This document shows, piece after piece, positions 30,101-50,672 of a stretch of 64,000 bases of DNA. Within the stretch, counting starts at the first letter, position 1. Every line of letters begins with the position of its first letter. The notes beneath the pieces were generated by a model that was not told where the DNA came from, did no database searches, and saw nothing but the letters and a program-made list of their open reading frames with translations. Source of the stretch: Candidula unifasciata (Eukaryota; Mollusca; Gastropoda; Stylommatophora; Geomitridae); NCBI GenBank assembly GCA_905116865.2, contig CAJHNH020004591.1, positions 62,001-126,000 of the forward strand. The letters are read 5' to 3'. The translations under genes and the position numbers were made by a program.

Positions 30101-31599
30101 CTAGACACAGTCAACATAATGTCCTAGACACAGTCAACATGGTATCCTAGACACAGTCAACATGATGTCCTAGACACAGTCAACATGATGTCCAAGACAC
30201 AGTCAACATGGTGTCCTAGACACAGTCAACATGATGTCCTAGACACAGTCAACATGGTGTCCTAGACACAGTCAACATGATGTCCTAGACACAGTCAACA
30301 TGATGTCCTAGACACAGTCAACATGATGTCCTAGGACACAGTCAACATGATGGACACAGTCAACATGGTGTCCTAGGTACAGTCAACAAGGTGTCCTAGA
30401 CACAGTCAACATGATGTCCTAGACACAGTCAACATGATGTCCTAGACACAGTCAACATGATGTCCTAGACACAGTCAACATGATGTCCTAGACACAGTCA
30501 ACATGGTGTCCTAGACACAGTCAACAAGGTGTCCTAGACACAGTCAACATGATGTCCTAGACACAGTCAACATGATGTCCTAGACACAGTCAACATGATG
30601 TCCTAGACACAGTCAACATGATGTCCTAGACACAGTCAACATGGTGTCCTAGACACAGTCAACATGATGTTGTAGGTACAGTCAGCATGGTGTCCTAGAC
30701 AGAGTCAACATGGTGTCCTGGGCACAGTCAACAAACACTTCATGTTTACCTACATTTACCTGTTTGGTAGACAAATAATCTTAGCCCACCTACTTACAAA
30801 CAGCATACCCCCCCCCCCCCACCCGTGTGGGTTCAGTGCCCTATTGTAGAGTAAACAAGAATATAGACCCACTGCCCTCCCAACAAGCATCTCGTAGGAG
30901 AGGACTTTTTGGGGCATCCTTCGAAGTCGGCAGGTATCTGCCTGAGAGGCAGGTAACCAAGAGTCTGCATACAAATAAGCCACATCTGTGAAACGGATGT
31001 ACATGCAACACACAGGTTCTGGAATAAGACTGAAGTCTGGAGGTGGGTGAACAACCAGAACTTTCCACAGGATTTTACAGCCGGTGAACGCTAGAGGGGG
31101 AAAAAAAAAGAAGACAAAGAAGAGACACTGTCGATTTAATATAGTCTTACCTGTTGGTATGACAACATGGCGTGGCGCCTCTAGGGTCGCAGATAGCTCT
31201 GAACCACATATGTTTATGCAAAGTGACGTTACTGTATGTAACGTCCCCGCAGCGACCGTCCTCTCTTTGAAACGTTGGCGGGATCTTGTATGCTCCTCTC
31301 GCTTCCTTCAAGTAAGTGTCAATCATCATCTGTTCAGTTTCATTCAGGGGACGCACAACCCACCTGCCTTCAGTCATGCCTGACAGAGAAGGGCATTTCC
31401 GGTTTTCACTGCTGCTGTGTTCCCTCCGGATTTTAGGTGGAACTGTTGTGACTTCTCGTACAGACACGTCCAAGGAACTGTCCTCCACTTGACTAGGCAA
31501 CAGATTCAAACTGTTCTGCCAGTTTACCAGGAACCAGCAGAGAAAAACAAACACGAGACCACCAAGAAGATATTTGCCTTTCTTTCGCATCATCGCCAT
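23447..31599 (-). CDS. Membrane-anchored PC-esterase/SGNH-like protein, frameshifted
   Basis: Exons on the minus strand: 31151-31599, 28094-28386, 27558-27655 and 23447-24299, with GT/AG borders and matching phases (2, 1, 0). TAA directly precedes the start codon in frame. The N-terminus is a type II signal anchor (KKGKYLLGGLVFVFLCWFLV). A Cys-rich region follows (CCHTNR, CQLLAQEDCRCPTC). Exon 2 ends with LYFVGDSFIRHMFAAL, the GDS nucleophile block. Exon 3 gives GRCLGHNQITAEVCRAYLDP. The last exon carries VLGLGIHDNF and the C-terminal FDGTHYGWGIN with the Asp/His pair of the triad. This order fits extracellular or Golgi acyl-esterases related to CAS1/NXPE. A 7-bp tandem duplication at 23899-23912 breaks the frame after RPQLVIGEDQ; without it the exons total 562 codons including the stop. 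It is therefore a recent pseudogene, a polymorphic null allele or an assembly error. The exact subfamily is uncertain. Confidence 0.8.
23899..23912 (-). other. 7-bp tandem duplication causing a frameshift
   Basis: TTTGATC occurs twice back to back (GATCAAA twice on the gene strand). Upstream codons read in one frame to a TAG at 23883; downstream codons (MYDSNKRNFKDAHH onward) read in another for 148 residues. A net gain of 7 bp explains the shift exactly. Confidence 0.85.
24291..24600. repeat. About 125-bp repeat, three units, starting at an exon acceptor
   Basis: Units begin CGTATTGTACCTGGATAATT (24290), CGTACCTGGACAAGCACAAC (24416) and CGTACCCAGACAGGCATAAG (24540). Each continues with ACAAGA.GTGAGTC and CA.TGTCATC, then GT- and GA-rich microsatellite. 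The first unit contains the real 3' splice site of the last PC-esterase exon. Two related units lie at 27034-27250. Confidence 0.8.
24681..25468 (+). mobile_element. RTE-like LINE, 5'-truncated at the YADD motif
   Basis: 788 bp between exact 12-bp duplications ACACTTGTGAAT (24669-24680, 25469-25480). It begins at LRYADDTMLLAESEQELQDL, the RT catalytic motif, and runs through GLDINLKKTQTMIF, LYGTETWTMNKQ and LEMWIYRRLGRVSWKQK to a stop near 25459. One T has been lost near 25250, where KYFGHIKR should be, shifting the frame. The tail is TGATTGAATTGA. It is antisense within the last intron of the PC-esterase-like gene. Confidence 0.9.
25481..27030. other. Intron of the PC-esterase-like gene, no coding feature
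   Basis: Mostly unique-looking A/T-rich sequence. 26220-26400 contains GGTGGTGCTACCATAGCATT-type short repeats and ends in AGAAGAAG, possibly a retroelement 3' end. Nothing else recognised. Confidence 0.4.
27034..27250. repeat. Two more units of the 125-bp acceptor-related repeat, with (AG)n
   Basis: Units at about 27040 (AGTTCCTGGACAAGCAAAAG) and 27185 (GTATTGTACATGGACAAATA) match those at 24291-24600 and share the CACTATACATGT and GTGTAAGAGA parts. A pure AG run occupies about 27110-27175. They lie at the opposite end of the same intron, about 2.5 kb away. Confidence 0.75.
27697..27895. repeat. GT/GC-rich minisatellite, about four units
   Basis: Units GTGTGTGTGCGCGCGCGCAA with ACCAGCCTTGAGTTTGTC and TTTCAGCTT repeat about every 50 bp. 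The alternating purine-pyrimidine blocks are potential Z-DNA. Intronic, between exons 2 and 3 of the PC-esterase-like gene. Confidence 0.85.
28450..30735. repeat. 23-bp satellite-like array, about 95-100 units in two subfamilies
   Basis: Left block (28450-29100) repeats GGCTTCTTAGATACAGATAT with CAT. Right block (29100-30735) repeats CCTAGACACAGTCAACATGA with TGT. Both have period 23 and align with each other (TTAGATACAGATATCATGG against CTAGACACAGTCAACATGA), with intermediate units around 29080-29130. The array lies in the first intron of the PC-esterase-like gene. Confidence 0.95.
30820..31090 (+). mobile_element. SINE-K copy, plus orientation
   Basis: CCCGTGTGGGTTCAGTGCCC, then AATATAGACCCACTGCC, CTGCCTGAGAGGCAGGTAAC and TTTTACAGCCGGTGAACGC with an A/G-rich tail. 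A run of 13 C precedes it. It sits about 60 bp downstream of exon 1's donor in gene sense. Confidence 0.85.
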
Positions 31600-31926
31600 T
31601 GTTTAACTGCCGATGATGAGCCTGGCGTGAGAAGTCATTGGAAACCACAGGCATTATGTATGTAGATGGCAGCGGCGAAGCGTGATCATTTCGCATCTAA
31701 GCGTTAGCAGAAAATGGTTACAATAGAAAGAGTACGCGATATATTGAGAATATGTATGCGCAGCTAGCATTGTAGTACTAGTAACTGGCAGCGTTCATAC
31801 GTTACAGGTTCTGTATGAGGGTGGTAGGCATGCAGCAGAGTTTTCTTCGCTGTGTTCGAGGTCAACTGAGTGACGTTTTTGAGATAAACAGTAAATATTA
31901 TTCATAAATAGTCAAATCATGTGAGC

Positions 31927-32004
<78 letters not shown>

Positions 32005-32514
32005 ACTATAGAAAGGGTACACGGCGTTTCGAGCCGTGACATTCACACCTCGCTATTGGCAAGTGGTCAAATTCTCATCTTAAAATACCTTGTTATGTGT
32101 GACAATATGAAACTTTTTAAAAACTTTATTCTATTATACTAATGTTTGGATAAGACAACGTGTGTGCCGACACGAAACTTGCTTCTATCACGCAGGGTTT
32201 TGAACACAGTTCCATAATGCCGACATACTATAGTTCGAAGTCAATTGCAGCTGACCTAGCAACAGACCATTTTTAATTTGATAACAATTTGAATTGACGT
32301 AAGCACAGGTAAAACACGTGTCACGAATGTATCATAATGGACAACAACACACTTTAGCGTCAAACCGATGAAAAGGCAGCAATCTACTCAACAGAAAAAT
32401 TACGTAGTAAATGCCCAGTTATGTAATAAATGGTGGGCTGTTGTTTGACGTGCCGAAAAAGATGTGTAACTAATTTCTTAACACTGGCAGGAAGCACACA
32501 GATACACGTCAATT
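31600..32514. other. 5' flank of the PC-esterase-like gene, with a (CT)n run
   Basis: A pure CT run spans about 31929-32000. No TATA box can be assigned with confidence. 32001-32514 contains nothing recognised. Confidence 0.5.
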
Positions 32515-32830
32515 AACTAGCACATGTAGGTCAGGTGCGTAATGACACAGATCAATGAAGCACTTGTGTGTCTGGTATGTTTAGACACAGATCAGACAAA
32601 GATCGATGTAACACATGCAGGTCAATATGTATTGACAAAGATCAATGTAACACACGAGGGTCAAGTGTGTAGTGATACAGATCCAAGTTTGGCATCCGGG
32701 TCAAGTGTGCTTTGACACAGATCGATGTAATCAACGTAGGTCAGGTATATACTGACACAGATTGATATAACACATGTAGGTCGGGTCACGTCCGGCTGTA
32801 TATATATATATAAATCTGGAGCTGGCAGAT
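32515..32830. repeat. Degenerate 40-bp tandem repeat
   Basis: Units of TGACACAGATCGATGTAACA followed by CATGTAGGTCAGGTGTGTA recur about seven times with substitutions and indels. Confidence 0.8.
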
Positions 32831-33470
32831 CGATGTAACACACTTGGATAAAGTTTGCATTGACAATAAATGGTGTATGTAAAACACGCAAGGAATGTAT
32901 TGACACAAGCACAGGCAAAACACGCTACACGACTGTCAGCTGTCACCTAGAGAAAGACTACACACTTCCCCGCAGGTATGGTACCGTATGCTACACGGAC
33001 GACACACAGTTTTCGGCAGCACCAGTGAGAGAGGGGTAGCTTATGGGCCCGGATTTCGGACATGAACTTGTCCAACTGTCAACGGGGCGGCAACAAAAGA
33101 AAGAAAAAAAAAAGCAGCTTCTATTTTTAACCATCGGGAATTTACAATTAGCACAGAGAGCCACGCGAGGGGAAAAACATAACAATGAACTTAGTACTTC
33201 TTCTTCTTCTTGTTCACCGGCTGTGAATTCCGGCGGAGCAAGAACACTTACAAAAAAAAAATGGATTGACAACATCGTAAATATCCTTAACAAAATGAAT
33301 ATGAACTTAGGCAAGGCATTAGGGAGAGCACACAGAAGATTCTTACATCCCGCACCTCCTTTTTTGCTCAAAAAAAAAAAAAAAAAAAGAATGGCGTTTC
33401 GGCCATTATGTGCCGCAACGTTACAACAAATACCAATAAAATAAATGAGCTGTACAGCTCAACATTAATC
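32831..33470. other. Intergenic, with a truncated SINE-K end
   Basis: 33197-33242 (CTT repeat, GTTCACCGGCTGTGAATTCC) is the 3' end of a SINE-K on the minus strand. Poly-A runs are at 33250 and 33370. No gene. Confidence 0.5.
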
Positions 33471-33473
33471 AGC

Positions 33474-33785
33474 AAGTCCTTTACGGAACGTCGCTCTCTT
33501 CACGGCACGCCTTAAAGTATTCTTTCCCTCGTCAGCTCTCCGGCCCAATGTGCTTTAAATGCCAGTGCATCTTCAATGTCTTGTATCCATATACGCGGTG
33601 GTCCACAAACTGCACCCTTATCACCGTCTTTTCCAAGCCACCATGACGCGTGATGTGGTCAAAATACTGCAACTTTCGGGACAGGATGCTGTTTATGAGC
33701 CAGCTCTCCTTGATGTTCAACTTGTTCAGAATGTCCATGTTTTTCTCTTCCTGATCCATGGTACTCTAAGAATTGTTCTATAATA
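33474..33785 (-). pseudogene. RTE-like LINE C-terminal fragment
   Basis: Minus strand reads MDILNKLNIKESWLINSILS, RKLQYFDHITRHGGLEKTVI, then a GYKTLKMHW-like region and, after a shift, the FRKGLA-type end. It is homologous to 5945-6370 and 41180-41435. The following 33786-34160 contains a run of 20 G and nothing else recognised. Confidence 0.75.
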
Positions 33786-34164
33786 TTTAATGTACTGGTG
33801 TAAAACTGGTGGGTGGGGGGGGGGGGGGGGGGGGATTGGGGGATCAGAAACCAATATATTTTAGCATATAATTACAATAAATCGATGCGAAATCGACACT
33901 TGAAGCATCCCAGTCTGGGAAACTACTACACACAAATACATAAACCTACCCAAAAAAAAATCGTTTGTTGTATTCTAGACAACGTATTATGGTGTGCTGT
34001 GTTTGTAATTTTGTTGATATGTTTGTTATTCGATCTACGCTTGCCTAATATATATATATTTCTGTAACCTATGGTGTCATTGAACATCTTTCTACTTCTC
34101 TCTATGAGTGCCGATCTATACACTGTTTGTTTGTTTATCATATATAATATGGGAAACTACTAGA

Positions 34165-34705
34165 ATTGCGAACACTGCTGTCACAACTCAGCTGTCAACG
34201 TAGAGTCGCAATTTAGTGGATACCGTCCCTTTGTGGAGTGCTTGGAAATGAGAAAGCTGATCAATGGGTAGGGAAAGGTGCAGCAAAAGAGCAGCCTGGT
34301 GTACCAGTCACATACCACCTAAAGAAAAGGATCATTAAATCGATCAGGATACCACCAGCCCCAGCACACGATGACTATTTTATTATGGGCAGACCAGAAC
34401 AAATCATTATCTTCCACCTCAGACGAGGGCACATCTAATTACGCAACCACATGTACACAAAATTCAAGAAAGGCGTATCAACCAGGTACACGTATGGAAA
34501 GTTATCTCATACAGTAGAACATGTACTCCAGGACTCCATCGAATATAATATACATTAAGGCAAAATTTTGGCCAGAAAGAACAGTAAAATGTAAATTCCA
34601 TAGGCCACTGAACAAATTAAAAACGACATTGACATTTTTACGAAAGACAAAATTGTTGATAAAGATAACTTATTTCAGGCGAACGAAAGAATAAGAAGAA
34701 GATTG
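34165..34705 (+). pseudogene. LINE-A copy, degraded RNase H region
   Basis: LLSQLSCQRRVAI, GVLGNEKADQW, KSIRIPPAPAHDDYFIMGRP and TVEHVLQDS match LINE-A at 10982-11521 residue by residue, with stops (for example after RRGHI). The 3' end is CAGGCGAACGAAAGAATAAG followed by AAGAAGA. Confidence 0.85.
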
Positions 34706-34938
34706 CAATAAACAAAGACATAAACAACGTTCAGGCAAGAAGCTTTCATCAACAAATAACAACAACATAAAGCAAAACAACACAAACAAGGTGTTGAAAT
34801 AACTATATTACAAAAATATATGAAACAAAACAATATTTTCTCGAAAATTTACATTTTTATTCTGGTGAGCGGTTGGTTAAGTAAAGTCTGATGTATTGTT
34901 TTGTCCGGGGACCATAATACTGTTAGGATGAAACTTAT

Positions 34939-35223
34939 CTTCTTCTTCTTCTTCGCGTTCACTACTGTAAACTCTCGGAAGGTTCTGGTTGCTCGTCCAC
35001 AACTGAACTGCAGTCCTGCTCCAGAACCTGAGTGTTGCGTGTGCATCAGTTTTACAGATCACATTCTCTTGAATACAGACTGTTGGTTTCCTTGCCTTTC
35101 CGGCAGATGCACTCCGAATTCAAAGGAAGCTCCCCAAATAGTCGACTCTTACGACATGCTTTTCGGGAGGCAGTGGGTCTATTCTTGTTTTCCCCACAAT
35201 GGCGCCCCGGAACCCACATGGGG
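34939..35223 (-). mobile_element. SINE-K copy with 13-bp target-site duplication
   Basis: 285 bp bounded by GGATGAAACTTAT on both sides (34926-34938, 35224-35236), exact. It sets the full-length limits of the family: CTT repeat and GCGTTCACT at one end, CCCACATGGG at the other. Confidence 0.95.
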
Positions 35224-35236
35224 GGATGAAACTTAT

Positions 35237-35636
35237 GATTGTCTTCTTCTTCAATCATGCGAGGACGTTGTTGTGTTGTGCTGGTTTACGTGTTTCTCAT
35301 ACTCTTTTATAACCCCCTGTGTAGATTATGGGCACAAAGAGCATTTGTTGGTCTTAGTTCATATAATATTTGAGAATTTATAGAAAGTACACCAGACAGA
35401 AGGTTGTAGATAAGACATGACTACCAGCGCTATCGGCATGGATACAACAAGAATATTTCAGTTTACCAAAAACGATACTTGTATGTCCCCCCCCCCCTCT
35501 CTCTCTTTCCCCCAATGGCTTACATTGGTACAAAACAAATAAAAAATAAAAACGTAATGATTGATTATAGAATCTATTACAAATGACAAGCCTAAACATT
35601 TTCACCCAGTTCAAGGAGCAACCATTCTATCAAGCT
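35237..35636. other. 3' flank of the AMP-binding gene
   Basis: No clear poly(A) signal is visible on the gene strand in this interval. A C/CT-rich stretch is at 35487-35510. Nothing else recognised. Confidence 0.4.
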
Positions 35637-45932
<10,296 letters not shown>

Positions 45933-46204
45933 GGTTAGTTGCGGCCTGTGAGGAAGGTCAGATATTCTTTGATATAACTGTACACAGAAATTGCGTAGGA
46001 TAGAGCAGGCAGGCGTAGTATAGAGCTGGCAGAAAAGAATAGACTGCGAACTATGTGTGACCTGTACCGGCGCAGAACGATGGTGGTGATAATCTAGTCT
46101 GAGAATGGAGGTAAAGGCAGTCACCGCAGCCTACCGCTGGCTTGAGAACCGACTGCACACATGCGTGATTGGGGCCCTTCGATGGAGATCAACGCGAACG
46201 CAAA

Positions 46205-46415
46205 GGAGTATGTAAGTTGTACCCCACCAGGACATCCCACTGAGCGATAAACACCCGGTGACACAAAGTGCCACAATGCGGATGAGGACCACCCGTGGAG
46301 AGGTCCCAGAAATTCTGTTCAACTGTTAGGTTATATTAGTGCCCCCGGCAATAGCCAAGGTAGGGCTTCAAATTAACGAAAAATTGCGCCCCACAAGGGG
46401 ACGATTTTTGTCAGC
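46205..46415 (+). mobile_element. SINE-H copy, diverged
   Basis: GTTGTACCCCACCAGGACAT, GATAAACACCCGGTGACACA and GAGGACCACCCGTGGAGAGG follow the family. The terminal stem is reduced to CCCC-ACAA-GGGG. Confidence 0.85.
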
Positions 46416-46448
46416 GGTAATTAACGCAAGGGAGATAACTATATGTGT

Positions 46449-46669
46449 ATCTAAGTCGTCCCTTTGTATTATGCAATTTTTAGTTATTTGATGCCCCACC
46501 CGGGCTTTTTCTGGGAGCCCTAGATATAGCTGGGTTACATATGTGGCCATAACGGTTGAAAGGGGTTTCTGTGACCTTTCCACGGGTGATCCTCATCCGC
46601 ATGGTGACACTTTGTGTCACCGGTTGTTTATCGCTTGTGTGATGTCCTGGTGGGGTACAACAAGTAAGC
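46449..46669 (-). mobile_element. SINE-H copy, inverted relative to its neighbour
   Basis: Bounded by AACTATATGTGT (46437-46448, 46670-46681). Reversed it begins GTTGTACCCCACCAGGACAT. Together with the preceding copy it forms a large inverted repeat upstream of the AMP-binding gene. Confidence 0.9.
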
Positions 46670-46681
46670 AACTATATGTGT

Positions 46682-47430
46682 GAATTGAGATGGGGAAATA
46701 ACTGTCATTTCTTTACAATTCAAATTAATATATTCGTACTATAGACATATTTATTGATCTTGTATAAAATAGGCACGCTTACCCGAAATACCGTCTACTA
46801 CCTCCTGCCGTAAAGCTCTGATGGTTTGTATCTTGGACACAATATGTGTGAACAGAAGTAGGAGATGATGGAAGACTTTGACCTAAATATTATCACGGAT
46901 TGAAAATTGCCATGTCAGGTGAGGTAGGTGGCCGACATGAGATACGTCACTGACCTCACTTCGGAAAAAGTCGGAAACCTCGTTAGTGGTTTAACGCAAA
47001 CTACGCACTAAAAATACACAGTACTACTTAATTTAGCAGGATTACCTTAACCCAAAGTTCCGTGTTTGCCCACTATAAATACACTTACATGCTTCCAAAC
47101 GTGAATGCAGTGTGCAGTGTTATGCAAAAACTATTTACGCATTTTTTATAGGAGACGTTATAACAAACTTCGTGTAGAAACGGTCGGTAGGGTGTAATCA
47201 TAACACACCCATACTACACTATTTCATGGGTATGACCAAGGTGCAGTGACGTCGATTGTGATAACATAACATAACTGGGTTAGTTCGACGTTAGTCTCCC
47301 CAAATAGAGAGGGTCACTTTTCATTTACAAGTTTGTTGGGCTTGTCGGCTTTTCTGAAGGTTATGGGTGATTCCCGATTTGTTCTTTGGTTTCTGCGATG
47401 TCTTGCATTTACGTATTAATTCCGAGAAAG
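46682..47430. other. Intergenic upstream of the AMP-binding gene
   Basis: No gene or repeat recognised. The AMP-binding promoter or a 5' UTR exon could lie here. Confidence 0.4.
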
Positions 47431-47720
47431 AGAATGCCTGTGACATAGATTGCAGCACTCTCTAGAAGGATTGTGTTAGGCCCAGTTTCTGTTTGTTTTT
47501 GGAGTGTGAAAAGCGCTGACGTGCTGAAATATGCAACACGCGATATCAACGGCACTGCGGAACACCCCCGTAACCGTGTGTGAAGGTTTCGAGGCTCAAG
47601 AACTACAAATCAGACGTAAGCTAGTGTATATATGGGCGGGGTCTGGGGAGATTAACGTCGAACTATCCCACAACTGTACTACAGGTCACATACTGATACG
47701 CGTACACAGGGCAACACATG
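47431..47720. repeat. Dispersed repeat shared with 14912-15150
   Basis: GAATGCCTGTGACATAGATT with GCAGCACTCTCT, then GTGTTAGGCCCAGTTTCTG, CAACACGCGAT, and GGGGAGATTAACGTC align in order with the 14.9-kb copy. Contains GGGCGGGG. The following 47721-47815 is unassigned. Confidence 0.7.
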
Positions 47721-47814
47721 TACTACAGACATAAATTACAGAGACACACAACGACATCATCGTTTACACAGTCAGAGATTACACTTAATAATTTTTTTTT
47801 TATTGTAACTGTTT

Positions 47815-48100
47815 TGTTAGTTAGTCTTTCCTCTTGAGCCTAAGGTGGCGCATAGGGCAGAGGTCATAGCTCTCCATGTCTAGCGGTTCGTTGCCACCTG
47901 CTTTAGGACTAGAATGTTTATTAGGCCCATGGTTGAGCCTTCCCTGATGATGGTTCTACGCAGGATCTCTCTTGATCTTCCCCGTTTTCTCTTCCTTTCC
48001 GGTGTCCATACGAGGGCTTGATGGGGAAGTCTCATCTTCTCCATTCTGAGTGCATGGCCGATGTAGTTCCAGTGGCGCTTTCTGATAAATGTAACTGTTT
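47815..48100 (-). pseudogene. LINE RT C-terminal fragment
   Basis: Minus strand reads IRKRHWNYIGHALRMEKMRL, PHQALVWTPERKRKRGRSRE and ILRRTIIREG, the end of an endonuclease/RT LINE of a different group from the GHIKRH family. Confidence 0.75.
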
Positions 48101-48109
48101 TGTGATGCT

Positions 48110-49135
48110 ATTTGGCAGCAGCTATGAGAATTAATAACAATTTTGGAACTTCTCAGAGCACAAAGAAGGAAATACGACAAGGATGTGTACTATATCATCT
48201 GATTGGTTTTTATTATACAGTGAATTAAATAATGGAATATGCCACGCTGGTAGTCATAACATAAACAAGCTGCCGATGACGCCGTCTTGAAAGCGACAAG
48301 TCAGAAAGAACTAAAGGGATTGATAGATTAGGTGGTGGTAGAAAGTGATAAAATAGGCCTCAATTTGAATAATTAGAAGGCAGAAGAATGGTGATATCCA
48401 AGAAAAGAATAGTGCCTAAATGTGTAATAAAAGTCAACGGCGTTCTGTTAGGACAAGTACAGACATTTAAGTATCTTGACACATGGATAACATTCGATCG
48501 AAGATGAATCACAGAGATACCGAACAGAAAAGGATTGGTCAAAACTGCATTTTGTAAAACGAAGAACATCCAATGAAATAAATTAATGTCATCGGTGGTT
48601 AAGAAAAGAATTCTCAGAGAGCGAGTTGTAACACACGGCTGTGAATTCTGGACAGTTAATCTTCTTCTTTGCGTTCGGTTTCGTATGCTCAGATCAAACC
48701 ATCAGGTGGGTTGCCTCTATGAACTCGCATGTCAGCTGCAGGTCCCGCAAGGTTCCCCATAGTTTGCTCTGTGCACTTTGCTCTTGAGGCCAGGTGTCTT
48801 TTCGATGTTGCAGGTAGAGTGGGCAGGTCTGCAGAATGTGCTGAGGTGTTTGGGGTCCTGTTTGACATGCACACTGGGGGGACTGTACAATCTTTATTTT
48901 ATGCATGTGGTAGTTGAGCCTGCAGTGTCCTGTTCGTAGATGGAAAATTGTTGTATGTTGCTTTCTGTTGAGTCTGCTGGTGGGGTCTTGTGGATGTTTA
49001 CTGTTAGTTTGTTCTCTCCACAATCCCTTGCATTTTCCTTTGATAAGTGTGGACAGTTAATAAACAAGCGGAACAATGTATGTGGTTTTACAGAAGAATC
49101 ATTAGAATTCATAGGACAGCCATAAAGAGCAACCC
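48110..49135 (+). pseudogene. RTE-like LINE fragment interrupted by LINE-B
   Basis: Degraded frames: EGNTTRMCTI(RQGC-like), then GRRRIGLNLN-like residues, KSQRRSVRTSTDI, and CGCEFWTVN immediately before the LINE-B insertion. The frame continues after it as KQAEQCMWFYRRIIRIHR, so both sides belong to one older element. Confidence 0.7.
48661..49049 (-). mobile_element. LINE-B, 5'-truncated
   Basis: 389 bp with the 12-bp duplication TGGACAGTTAAT (48649-48660, 49050-49061). It encodes IFHLRTGHCRLNYHMHKIKI, CACQTGPQTPQHILQTCPLY and LQLTCEFIEATHLMV, the terminal zinc-knuckle segment after RNase H, and its tail is CCGAACGCAAAGAAGAAG. Confidence 0.9.
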
Positions 49136-49214
49136 GGATTTTTTATTTTTTTTTAAGGTGAGGGTTTGAGGATAACTTTTCACAAACATTAAAAACAATG
49201 TAGTCATCATTTTG

Positions 49215-49408
49215 TAATCATATTATGAGAAGAATGAAACAGGAATATGTTGTGACAACTGGAAGGATCTATGGAAAGAGAGACAGAGAACGGCAGGGCG
49301 AGAATATTCTTGACGCCCTGTTGCCATGGCGTGGACGGAAGGCAACACGCAGTTGCAGCTCACAGATAGTGGACAGGCAGGATCACTCATACCAGTCGAC
49401 AGGGCACT

Positions 49409-49440
<32 letters not shown>

Positions 49441-49468
49441 GTGGTGATGATGATGATGATGGTGGTGG

Positions 49469-49499
<31 letters not shown>

Positions 49500-49522
49500 G
49501 ATGGTGATGATGGTGATGATGG

Positions 49523-49615
<93 letters not shown>

Positions 49616-49617
49616 CG
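49215..49617 (+). pseudogene. LINE C-terminal fragment ending in an expanded ATG array
   Basis: RRMKQEYVVTTGRIYGKRDR, ERQGENILDALLPWRGRKAT and VDRQDHSYQSTGHL, then (GAT)n with GGT interruptions from about 49406 to 49614. The poly-Met and poly-Asp frames are artefacts of the tail. Confidence 0.85.
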
Positions 49618-50600
49618 TGTAAATATGTAAGGTAGAACAGGGGTTTTCGGGATTTGTAGCTGTTAGATTCTTCTCCTTGAGATGTTAATCCTACATGATT
49701 TTAATCTGGAGGGGACTCACTTTTTCCCCTTTGTGTGGTCGGTGGGGGGGGGGGGGAGGGGGGGGGGCTGCAGTGGAACGTATGACAAAGAATTGCTAAG
49801 TATAACACAAAACGGGACATGCGTTTGGGAACATGTTTTTGGGGAGATGTGTAGGCAGAGAGAAAAGTAGGCAGACTGGTAATTAGACAGATAGATTGGG
49901 AGGGCGGGGTGGTGGTTGTCATTTGGGGTGTTTTTTGGGGGGGGGGGGGGGGGGAAATTGGTGGTAAAGTTCAGGCCCGCGAAATGTTACCTTGATGGCG
50001 GCGCCCCTGCAGTGATTTCTGCGCCTTTCGCCCCATGAAAATGAAGCAAGAATTAAAAAGAGTTGATTGAACAGGACGTTACTGAACTGCGATGAAAGAA
50101 ACGACATTCATATCAAAGAGATATAATATAACCAAGGATTTAACTCCATCTTGCTCCCTGCTTCGTACCGACTGACACAAGAGGCAATCAACTTATCAGT
50201 GCCTTAGGCCACCCAGTTTCAAGTGCAGCAGAATATGCGTACGCGTGACGCACAGCAATCAGATGTGTTGTTGTGTGTCATGTGTACACACCTTCCAACA
50301 GCTGACTGTTGTGGGTGATGCAGTATCTGTGTTGTCGATATGCTAGTGTGTTATGGATGTGTTGAGAATGTCTTCTGTGTATTGTTTCTGTAAACTTATC
50401 AAAGTTTTGTCTCTATTACCCGTTTGACTAGCCTCTCCTCACGAAAGAACAATGGTCGTATGACAAAAATACTAAATAAAAAACTAATAACAGCGATTAG
50501 TCAGCATGAGACTTTTTACGTTATTCAGTAGAAAGATAACTTGAGCAACAAAACAAGAATATAAATAAAGACAAGTTTACTTTTTGAGTATAAAAAAATT
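49618..50600. other. Intergenic with long G tracts
   Basis: G runs at 49744-49766 (one A interruption) and 49937-49954. No gene or known repeat recognised. Confidence 0.5.
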
Positions 50601-50672
50601 AGGGGACACCCGGGTTCGAACCGGGGACCTCTCGATCTGCAGTCGAATGCTCTACCACTGAGCTATATCCCC
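50601..50672 (-). tRNA. tRNA-Cys (anticodon GCA)
   Basis: Minus strand: GGGGATATAGCTCAGTGG start, acceptor GGGGATA pairing with TGTCCCC, anticodon loop CTGCAGA (GCA) between TCGA and TCGA stem halves, T arm CCCGG-TTCGAAC-CCGGG and discriminator T. A run of seven T follows at once on the same strand as Pol III terminator. All stems pair. Confidence 0.96.

Noticed and set aside
28450..30735. CRISPR-like regular array
   Set aside because: Direct 23-bp tandem repeats without spacers in a eukaryotic intron; not CRISPR.
49225..49635. Poly-Met and poly-Asp open frames
   Set aside because: They come from a LINE end followed by an ATG repeat.
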